Below, in pieces: positions 6,140 to 11,911 of a stretch of 11,911 nucleotides of DNA. Below the pieces are notes generated by a model. That model was not told where the DNA came from and made no database searches. It saw only the letters and a program-made list of their open reading frames with translations. Position numbers and translations under genes: made by a program. Within the stretch, counting starts at the first letter, position 1. Each line of letters starts with the position of its first letter. Source of the DNA: Bacillota bacterium (lineage in GTDB: Bacteria > Bacillota > Clostridia > Christensenellales > Aristaeellaceae); assembly GCA_023402355.1 (NCBI GenBank), contig JAEXCG010000162.1, forward strand, positions 1 to 11,911. The letters are read 5' to 3'.

Positions 6140-7876
6140 ATGCTGTTGCAGCTTTCCATTCACCACCTGGCGCTCATCGACGACATCACGATCGAGTTCG
6201 CGCCGGGTTTTAACGTGCTCACGGGCGAGACGGGCGCGGGCAAGTCCATCGTGGTGGACGCGGTGAACCTCGTGCTCGGCGAGCGCGCGGAGCGCGACCT
6301 CATCCAAAATGGCGAACAGAAGGCGCGGGTGGAGGCGCTTTTCGACGTGTCGGGCAACGCGCCGCTGCTGCGCCTGCTTGCGGATTTGCAGATGGAGGCG
6401 GAGGAGGGGCTGCTCGCCATTTCGCGCGAACTGACCAGCGCGGGGCGCAATATCTGCCGCGTGATGGGCAGCGTCGTGCCGCTCTCGACCCTCAAACAGA
6501 TCTCCGCGCTATTGCTCGACATTCACGGCCAGCACGAGCACCAGTCGCTGCTGGACGAAAAGCGCCACCTCTCTTTTCTGGATGCTTTCGGCGGAAAGCG
6601 CCTGCAGGAGAAACGCGCGCAGGTTGCGGCGCTTTACGGGGAATGGCGAAAGACCCGAACGGAGCTCGAACGCCTATTGAGCGACGCGGCGGAACGCGAA
6701 CGGCGAACGGACATGCTGCGCTATCAGGTGGGCGAGATCGACGCGGCGAAGCTGCGTGTGGGCGAGGAAGAGGAGCTCGAACGCCAGCGGGTCTTCTATC
6801 GCAATGCGGAAAAGATTACGAAGAGCGTCGAAAATGCCTATGAAGCGCTGTACGCAGGCTCTGACGATCAGATGAGCGCGCTGGACGCCTGCCGTGGGGG
6901 GCTCGACGAGCTGAGCGCCATCGCGCATTTGGACGCGCGATACGAGAAGATTTACGCGCGGCTCGACGAGCTCTATTATCAGTTAGAGGATGCCGTCGGC
7001 GAGGTGCGCGCGCTGCACGGCGATTTGGATTACGACGAACAGGACGCCGAACAGGTGGAGGAACGGCTCGATCTGATTGGCAAGCTACGGCGTAAGTACG
7101 GCAAAAACATCGCGGAGGTGTTGGCGTTCCGAGAGCAGGCCGCGAAGGATCTCGACCGCTTGGAACACGCGGACGACCTGTCCGGTCAACTAAAAAAGAC
7201 GCTTGCCAAGCAGCAGGACGCCCTCGCGGGAGCTTCCGCGGAATTGTCGAAGCTACGCAGGGAAATTGCGGTCGGTTTTGAGAAAAAGGTCGAAGGGCAG
7301 CTACACGACCTAGGGATGCAGCACGCGCAGTTTCGCGTCTCGTTTTTAAACAAAAACGCAACCGACGGTCGGTTTACGTCGAATGGCGTCGACGAGGTCG
7401 AGTTCACCATGTCCGCAAACCTGGGTCAGCCGCTGAAACCGCTTGCCCGCGTCGCCTCAGGCGGCGAACTTTCGCGCATTATGCTGGCGGTGAAGAATCT
7501 GGAGGCCGAACAATCGGGCATTCCCAGCATGGTCTTCGACGAAATCGACACCGGCATCAGCGGACGGATGGCGCAGGTGGTGGCCGAAAAGATGGCGCAG
7601 ATCGCGGAAGGGCATCAGGTCATCTGCGTGACGCATCTGCCGCAGATCGCCGCTATGGCCGATGCGCAATATATAGTAGAAAAAGGCGTCGAGCAGGGGA
7701 AGACCCGTACGAGCGTTCTGCGCCTTGACGAGCGGGGAAGATGCGAGGAGCTGGCGCGCATGGTGGGCGGCGCCGAGGCGATGAGCGAAAGCAGCCTGCG
7801 CCATGCGGGAACGCTGCTCGCCGAGGCTGCGCAGCGCAAAGGGAATTTGAGGGATTTATCTCGAAAAAATGAATAA
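6140..7876 (+). CDS. recN: DNA repair ATPase RecN
   Basis: A 578-residue SMC-like protein of normal RecN length. The N-terminal ATPase half begins LLQLSIHHLALIDDITIEF and has Walker A GETGAGKS at 29-36. A long Glu/Arg/Leu-rich central region (about 150-370) has coiled-coil character. The C-terminal half has the ABC signature VASGGELS (438-445) and Walker B VFDEID (465-470), followed by TGISGRMAQ and a conserved CVTHLPQIAAMAD switch-His segment. RecN acts early in recombinational repair of double-strand breaks by tethering DNA ends. ATG 6140 follows a good AAGGAG site (6126-6132), 23 bases after argR. It is the last gene of this transcription unit; a terminator-like hairpin follows. Confidence 0.96.
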   Translation: MLLQLSIHHLALIDDITIEFAPGFNVLTGETGAGKSIVVDAVNLVLGERAERDLIQNGEQKARVEALFDVSGNAPLLRLLADLQMEAEEGLLAISRELTSAGRNICRVMGSVVPLSTLKQISALLLDIHGQHEHQSLLDEKRHLSFLDAFGGKRLQEKRAQVAALYGEWRKTRTELERLLSDAAERERRTDMLRYQVGEIDAAKLRVGEEEELERQRVFYRNAEKITKSVENAYEALYAGSDDQMSALDACRGGLDELSAIAHLDARYEKIYARLDELYYQLEDAVGEVRALHGDLDYDEQDAEQVEERLDLIGKLRRKYGKNIAEVLAFREQAAKDLDRLEHADDLSGQLKKTLAKQQDALAGASAELSKLRREIAVGFEKKVEGQLHDLGMQHAQFRVSFLNKNATDGRFTSNGVDEVEFTMSANLGQPLKPLARVASGGELSRIMLAVKNLEAEQSGIPSMVFDEIDTGISGRMAQVVAEKMAQIAEGHQVICVTHLPQIAAMADAQYIVEKGVEQGKTRTSVLRLDERGRCEELARMVGGAEAMSESSLRHAGTLLAEAAQRKGNLRDLSRKNE

Positions 7877-7890
7877 GTTCGTTAACAAAT

Positions 7891-7973
7891 TGACATTTTT
7901 GCATAAAGCGACGCGAAAAACGCCGCTTTTTCCGTCTTAAAAAAGAGAAACTGAATTATTACGAAAAATGTCA
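7891..7973. repeat. 10-bp inverted repeat flanking the recN terminator
   Basis: TGACATTTTT (7891-7900) and AAAAATGTCA (7964-7973) are perfect reverse complements 63 bases apart, in an AT-rich gap. The right arm lies just upstream of the rnf promoter -10, over the -35 zone. It could be a paired protein-binding site or an RNA stem enclosing the terminator. Chance is possible because the arms are AT-rich. Confidence 0.45.
7905..7931 (+). terminator. Probable intrinsic terminator of recN
   Basis: AAAGCG (7905-7910) pairs with CGCTTT (7924-7929), with one mismatch (7911/7923) and two further GC pairs toward a loop CGAAAAA. The 3' arm leads into five Ts (7927-7931). It is 28 bases past the recN stop. 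The stem is moderate, so termination may be partial. Confidence 0.6.
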
Positions 7974-7993
7974 TACAAATGAATGTGTTTTCG

Positions 7994-8002
7994 TGCTATA
8001 AT
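7994..8002 (+). promoter_or_regulatory. Extended -10 promoter of the rnf operon
   Basis: A consensus TATAAT at 7997-8002 is preceded by TGC at 7994-7996, giving an extended -10 element. No good -35 is found at 16-18 bases (TACAAA-like only), which extended -10 promoters tolerate. The expected start is near 8009, giving a leader of about 59 bases before rnfC. Confidence 0.65.
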
Positions 8003-8019
8003 GATCGATGGATAATTTG

Positions 8020-8055
8020 AGCCCCAATATACAATAACCCTGTTGGGCTGAAGGG
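8020..8055 (+). promoter_or_regulatory. Hairpin leader before rnfC
   Basis: AGCCC (8020-8024) plus AA (8026-8027) pairs with TTGGGCT (8043-8049), leaving one bulged C and a loop of about 15 bases. An alternative pairing of CCCT (8038-8041) with AGGG (8052-8055) would cover part of the AAGGGAGGA ribosome site. The two foldings compete. No known riboswitch class is recognised here. Confidence 0.35.
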
Positions 8056-8067
8056 AGGAACTTGTCT

Positions 8068-9393
8068 GTGGCAAATACACGGACATTTAAGGGTGGCGTA
8101 CATCCGCATGAGACGGGGAACGGGAAGCAATCCACCAATGCGCAGCCGGTGATCGACGCGAAGGTGCCGTCTCTCGTGACGATCCCGCTATCCCAGCACA
8201 TTGGCGCGCCCTGCAAATGCGTCGTGACGCCCGGCCAGGAGGTGGCGATGGGACAGGTCATCGGCGAAGCGGGCGGTTTCGTTTCCGCGCCGGTGCATGC
8301 CTCGGTCTCCGGTAAGGTGAAGGCCATCTCCAGTTGTGTGCTCTCCAGCGGCAAAAGCGTGCCTGCGGTCGTCATCGAAAACGACTTTCAGGACCGCTGG
8401 GATGAAAGCGTCAAGCCTCGCAACAACGTGAACGCATTGAGCGCGAAGGAACTGATCGATATCGTCCGGGACCGCGGCATCGTGGGTCTGGGCGGCGCGA
8501 CGTTCCCGACCGCTGTTAAGCTTGCGCCCCCGCCTGAAAAGCAGGTGGATACGCTGATCCTCAACGGCGCGGAATGCGAGCCCTACCTTACGAGCGACCA
8601 TCGCCTGATGCTGGAGCACGCCGCCGAGATCATCGACGGCATGCTGCTCGAGGCGAAAATGCTCGGCGCGACAAACCTGATGGTCGGCATCGAAGACAAC
8701 AAGCCCGACGCCGTTTCCGCGATGGAGCAGGCGGCACAGGGGAAGAACGTGCAGGTCGTCGCCCTGAATACGAAGTACCCGCAGGGCGGTGAAAAGCAGC
8801 TCATCTTCGCGCTCACCGGACGGCGCGTGCCCAACGGCGGTCTGCCCGCCGACGTGAAGACGGTCGTGAGCAACGTCTCCACCGCTTACGCCGTGTCGAA
8901 GGCCGTTCGCGAGAACAGGCCGCTGATCGACCGCGTGGTGACGGTCGCGGGACGCGTGAAGCAGCCGAAGAACCTGCGCGCGCGCATCGGCACGCCGCTT
9001 TACGATCTGGTGGACGCCTGCGGCGGCTTTGAGGACGGCGTGCGCAAGGTCGTGCTGGGCGGCCCGATGATGGGCATCGCGCTTTCGACCCTCGACATCC
9101 CCGTCACCAAGGGAACCAGCGGTCTGCTCGCCTTCGGAAACGAGGGCGTTCACGCCAAGGAATCCCCCTGCATCCGCTGCGGACGCTGCGTAGAGGCCTG
9201 TCCGATGCGCCTGGTGCCGACCCGGATCGACGCGTTTGCGCGCCGTTCCCTCTGGGAGGACTGCGAAAAGATCGGCGCGATGAACTGCATGGAGTGCGGC
9301 ACCTGCACCTTCGTATGCCCCGCCAAGCGCGAACTGACGCAGAGCTGCCGCATGGCCAAGCTGGGCATTCGCGCCAGTGTGAAGAAGTCTTGA
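8068..9393 (+). CDS. rnfC: Electron transport complex subunit RnfC
   Basis: A 441-residue peripheral subunit of the Rnf ferredoxin:NAD+ oxidoreductase, which couples electron flow to Na+ or H+ transport across the membrane. FKGGVHP (7-13) opens an RnfC N-terminal sandwich-barrel domain (to about 105). The NADH/FMN-binding domain follows, with GLGGATFPTAVK (140-151) and NGAECEPYLTSDHRLM (166-181), as in complex I 51K subunits. Two ferredoxin-type 4Fe-4S motifs follow: Cys368, 371, 374, 378 and Cys407, 410, 413, 417, each ending in Pro. GTG 8068 is chosen: the AAGGGAGGA site (8051-8059) is nine bases from it. The in-frame TTG at 8062 would be only three bases away. It heads an operon in the clostridial order rnfC-D-G. 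Confidence 0.93.
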   Translation: MANTRTFKGGVHPHETGNGKQSTNAQPVIDAKVPSLVTIPLSQHIGAPCKCVVTPGQEVAMGQVIGEAGGFVSAPVHASVSGKVKAISSCVLSSGKSVPAVVIENDFQDRWDESVKPRNNVNALSAKELIDIVRDRGIVGLGGATFPTAVKLAPPPEKQVDTLILNGAECEPYLTSDHRLMLEHAAEIIDGMLLEAKMLGATNLMVGIEDNKPDAVSAMEQAAQGKNVQVVALNTKYPQGGEKQLIFALTGRRVPNGGLPADVKTVVSNVSTAYAVSKAVRENRPLIDRVVTVAGRVKQPKNLRARIGTPLYDLVDACGGFEDGVRKVVLGGPMMGIALSTLDIPVTKGTSGLLAFGNEGVHAKESPCIRCGRCVEACPMRLVPTRIDAFARRSLWEDCEKIGAMNCMECGTCTFVCPAKRELTQSCRMAKLGIRASVKKS

Positions 9394-9413
9394 TCATTCG
9401 GAGGAATGCTGAT

Positions 9414-10397
9414 ATGCAGAAAAAATACACCGTATCATCTTCTCCGCATCTGCGGGATAACGTATCCACGCGGCGCGTGATGCAGGACGTGTGCATCGCG
9501 CTGATCCCGGCCGGACTGGCCGGCGTGTGGTTCTTCGGTCTGCGCGCCGCGATATTGATCGCCGTTTCGGTGGTTGCGGCCGTGTTCTCCGAATGGTTCT
9601 ACTGCAAGCATGCGAAGCGTGGCAACCCCATCGGCGACTTCAGCGCGGTGGTCACCGGACTGCTGGTCGCTTATAACCTGCCCGCGTCGGCCCCGTGGTG
9701 GCTGGCGGCGATCGGCTCGGCCATCGCGATCATTCTGGTCAAGCAGTTCTTCGGCGGCATCGGGCAGAACTTCATGAACCCGGCGCTCGCCGCGCGCGCG
9801 ATTTTGCTCGCCTCCTGGGCGACGCTGATGACCGCCTGGGTTGCCCCGCAGGGCGGCAACTGGATGGCCGGTATGGGCGGCGCGGTGGACGCGGTTTCCA
9901 GCGCGACGCCGCTGCAGGCCCAGGCGGGCACCTACACCCTGTTTGATCTCTTTATCGGCAACTGCCCCGGCACACTCGGCGAAACGAGCAAGCTCGCGCT
10001 GCTCATCGGCGCGGCCTACCTGTTCGCCCGCCGCGTGATCAACTGGCGCATTCCGGTCACCTTCATCGGCACCGCGCTGATCCTCTTTTGGATTCAGACG
10101 GGCACCCTGTACAGCGCAGACGCGGGCAGCGCCTCCGCGCTCTATCAGGTGATGAGCGGCGGCCTGATGCTGGGCGCGCTGTTCATGGCGACGGACTATT
10201 CCTCCTCGCCGGTGACGCCCTGGGGTCAGATCATCTTCGGCGTGGGCTGCGGCGTGATGCTCTTTATCATCCGCGCGTTCAACAGCTCCATGCCGGAGGG
10301 CTGCTCCTACGCGATTCTGTTCATGAACGTCGTCGCGCCGCTGATCGAGCGCGTGACGTCGCCGAAGTCCTTTGGGGAGGTGAAGAGCCATGCGTGA
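9414..10397 (+). CDS. rnfD: Electron transport complex subunit RnfD
   Basis: A 327-residue integral membrane subunit of Rnf. After SSSPHLRDNVSTRRVMQDV (8-26), typical of RnfD/NqrB, come many hydrophobic segments (about 27-65, 75-110, 125-145, 195-230, 247-262, 272-287 and 297-312). FGGIGQNFMNPALAAR (113-128) and the flavinylation site D159-AVSSAT165-PL are present. Thr165 is the expected FMN acceptor through a phosphoester bond. RnfD is thought to help form the ion path and relay electrons with RnfG. ATG 9414 follows GGAGGAA (9400-9406). The gap from rnfC is 20 bases. The last eight bases overlap the rnfG start, suggesting coupled translation. Confidence 0.94.
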   Translation: MQKKYTVSSSPHLRDNVSTRRVMQDVCIALIPAGLAGVWFFGLRAAILIAVSVVAAVFSEWFYCKHAKRGNPIGDFSAVVTGLLVAYNLPASAPWWLAAIGSAIAIILVKQFFGGIGQNFMNPALAARAILLASWATLMTAWVAPQGGNWMAGMGGAVDAVSSATPLQAQAGTYTLFDLFIGNCPGTLGETSKLALLIGAAYLFARRVINWRIPVTFIGTALILFWIQTGTLYSADAGSASALYQVMSGGLMLGALFMATDYSSSPVTPWGQIIFGVGCGVMLFIIRAFNSSMPEGCSYAILFMNVVAPLIERVTSPKSFGEVKSHA

Positions 10398-11911
10398 CGT
10401 GCTGAAGCTGGGCCTCAGGCTCTTCGTCTTTACGCTGGTGGCCGCGCTCGCGCTGGCGGGCACGAACGCCATCACCTCCGGCCCGATCGCGCAGCAGGAA
10501 CTGGCCGCGAGCCAGGGCGCGCAGCGCGCGGTGCTGCCGGAGGCGGAAATCTTTGAGGAGCAGGAAATTCAGGCCGCTCCCGAATACGATCAGATCACCG
10601 CGCTGTACGCCGGCAAGGCCGGTGACGCGACCGTCGGCTACGTGATGACCGCGGCCCCGCAGGGCTACGGCGGACCGGTGCCGATTACGCTGGGCATCGG
10701 CGCGGACGGCTCCATCCACGGCATCTCCGTCGGCGATCTTCAGGAGACCGCCGGTCTGGGCATGAAGGTGGGCGAGGAGCCCTTCAAGAGCCAGTTCCCG
10801 GGACTGGCCGCCGATCCGGAAGAGATCGACACCAAGGTTCAGGCGATCTCCGGCGCGTCGGTGACCTCTAAGCCGTTCATCGCGGCGGTGCGCCAGATGG
10901 TGGCGTATTCCAAGGACGTGCTCGGCGTGGAGCCGAACGCGGCGGTGCCCGCGCTGGAAGGCGAGGACCTCGACCGCAAGGGTTACGTCGAAGCCGCCGA
11001 AGCGTTCGACGCGCTGGACGTGATGAGCCTCATCGGCGATTACGGTACGATCAAGTCCGTGTACGAGGGCAAGGTGGGCGACGACGCCGTCGGCTACGTG
11101 TTCGACCTATCCTCCAAGGGCTTTGCGGACCAGATCGGTCTGCGCATGGGCATCACGTCGGACGGCGTGATTTCCAAGGTCGTCATGACCGAAAACAACG
11201 AAACCGAGGGCTACGGCTCCAGGACGACCGATCCGGATTTCTGTGCGCAGTTTGACGGCAAGGCCGCGACGGCGGAGGGCTATCTGGACGGTGTCGAAGC
11301 GCTTTCCGGCGCGACGGTTTCGTCCAAGGCGGTCTTCAAGGCCGTAGGTCAGGCGGTTGACTTCTATAACAACTATCTCATCCCGAAGGAAGAGCCGGAA
11401 AGCGCCGGCGATGTGTACGAAGTAAACGGCTTTGGGCCGATGAAGATCGCAATCGCGGTCGAGGACGGCAAGATCACCTCGTTTGAGGTGGTGGAGCACA
11501 GCGAAACGCCGGGCTTTGGCGCGGACGTCATCGAGAAGGGCTTTGACAGCCTGATCGGTCAGGAGATTGCGACGGCGAGCTTCGACGCGGTATCGGGCGC
11601 TACGATGACCTCCAACGCCATCAACGACGCGCTCAAGCAGGCTGCTGAGAAAAGCGGCGGCGCAGCCGGCGCGAGCGACGTGTACGAAGTGAGCGGCTTT
11701 GGGCCGATGAAGATCGCGATTGCGGTCGAGGACGGCAAGATCACCTCGTTTGAGGTGGTGGAGCACAGCGAAACGCCGGGCTTTGGCGCGGACGTCATCG
11801 AGAAGGGCTTTGACAGCTTGGTCGGGCAGGAGATTGCGACGGCGAGCTTCGACGCGGTATCGGGCGCTACGATGACCTCCAACGCCATCAACGACGCGCT
11901 CAAGCAGGCCG
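10390..11911 (+). CDS. rnfG: RnfG-type flavoprotein with four or more FMN-binding domains (3' end cut off)
   Basis: An open frame of 507 residues runs off the window; ordinary RnfG is about 190-220 residues. A membrane anchor (about 5-25) is followed by four FMN_bind-like domains. Domain 1 (about 75-175) has GYGGPVPITLGIGADG, ETAGLG and ISGAS157. Domain 2 (about 225-325) has a divergent GFADQIGLRMGITSDG, ETEGYG and LSGAT309. Domain 3 (341-429) has GFGPMKIAIAVEDG, ETPGFG and DAVSGAT405. Domain 4 (from 430) is nearly the same as domain 3, with SGAT494. The Thr in Dxx[ST]GAT is the covalent FMN site. Domain 1 has Gln and Ser at the Asp and Thr positions, and domain 2 has Glu for Asp, so flavin attachment there is less certain. 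ATG 10390 overlaps rnfD and follows GGGGAGGTGA. Position after rnfD makes it the RnfG subunit, with extra extracytoplasmic electron-carrying modules appended. More repeats may follow. Confidence 0.9.
   Translation, partial: MRDVLKLGLRLFVFTLVAALALAGTNAITSGPIAQQELAASQGAQRAVLPEAEIFEEQEIQAAPEYDQITALYAGKAGDATVGYVMTAAPQGYGGPVPITLGIGADGSIHGISVGDLQETAGLGMKVGEEPFKSQFPGLAADPEEIDTKVQAISGASVTSKPFIAAVRQMVAYSKDVLGVEPNAAVPALEGEDLDRKGYVEAAEAFDALDVMSLIGDYGTIKSVYEGKVGDDAVGYVFDLSSKGFADQIGLRMGITSDGVISKVVMTENNETEGYGSRTTDPDFCAQFDGKAATAEGYLDGVEALSGATVSSKAVFKAVGQAVDFYNNYLIPKEEPESAGDVYEVNGFGPMKIAIAVEDGKITSFEVVEHSETPGFGADVIEKGFDSLIGQEIATASFDAVSGATMTSNAINDALKQAAEKSGGAAGASDVYEVSGFGPMKIAIAVEDGKITSFEVVEHSETPGFGADVIEKGFDSLVGQEIATASFDAVSGATMTSNAINDALKQA
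11410..11911 (+). repeat. Tandem 267-bp in-frame direct repeat within rnfG
   Basis: Unit 1 spans 11410-11676 (89 codons). Unit 2 starts at 11677 and is cut by the window end after 235 bases. Over those 235 bases I count nine differences, about 96% identity. Only two change the protein (Asn to Ser near the unit start, Ile to Val later); the rest are silent. Each unit is one FMN-binding domain plus a Gly/Ala/Ser-rich linker. The similarity points to recent duplication or gene conversion. Confidence 0.95.

Noticed and set aside
7882..7888. TTAACAA, a possible half-site for the redox regulator Rex
   Set aside because: The partner half-site at the required spacing is absent, and it lies more than 100 bases upstream of the rnf promoter -10.
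7890..7895. TTGACA, a perfect -35 hexamer
   Set aside because: No -10-like sequence lies 16-19 bases downstream; the position is inside the terminator hairpin. It is about 100 bases from the real -10.
8062..8067. TTG at 8062 as the rnfC start
   Set aside because: It is only three bases after the ribosome site; GTG 8068 has proper spacing and gives a normal RnfC N-terminus.
11107..11903. Minus-strand open frames with a repeated protein sequence opposite rnfG
   Set aside because: The repetition simply mirrors the 267-bp direct repeat in rnfG on the other strand; there is no ribosome site or family likeness.

Overview
The window is a high-GC, densely packed stretch whose recognisable genes all lie on the + strand. 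The gene set and order (ispA, OLE RNA, oapA, dxs, tlyA, nadK, argR, recN, then rnfC-D-G) point to an anaerobic Firmicute of class Clostridia. High GC plus an Rnf complex would suit gut or sediment lineages such as Christensenellales, but the genus cannot be fixed from this sequence.

Region 1 (1-613): the 3' end of a farnesyl/geranylgeranyl diphosphate synthase (ispA), translationally coupled to a small divergent PAP2-family membrane phosphatase gene. Region 2 (614-1890): a roughly 600-nt non-protein-coding block with its own promoter, an end-to-end pairing and an intrinsic terminator. It is followed by a four-helix membrane protein with a DxxxD motif. By position, size and partner gene I identify these as OLE RNA and its protein partner OapA. 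Region 3 (1891-7876): dxs, the TlyA-type rRNA methyltransferase gene, nadK, argR and recN, the classical Firmicute isoprenoid/arginine-regulator/recombination cluster in which OLE RNA is usually embedded. A second promoter sits between tlyA and nadK. Its hexamers and spacing are identical to those of the OLE promoter, and it carries a possible ArgR site. A structured leader precedes dxs.

Region 4 (7877-8067) separates two operons: a recN terminator, an extended -10 promoter and a hairpin leader. Region 5 (8068-end) is the start of an rnf operon: RnfC (NADH/FMN and two 4Fe-4S clusters), RnfD (membrane flavoprotein) and RnfG, which runs off the window.

The two most notable items are the OLE RNA/OapA module and the RnfG subunit. 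RnfG has at least four FMN-binding domains instead of the usual one, and the last two visible are a near-identical 267-bp in-frame tandem duplication, implying an extended and perhaps still-varying chain of covalent flavins outside the membrane. No tRNA, rRNA, CRISPR array, transposon or integration site was seen.
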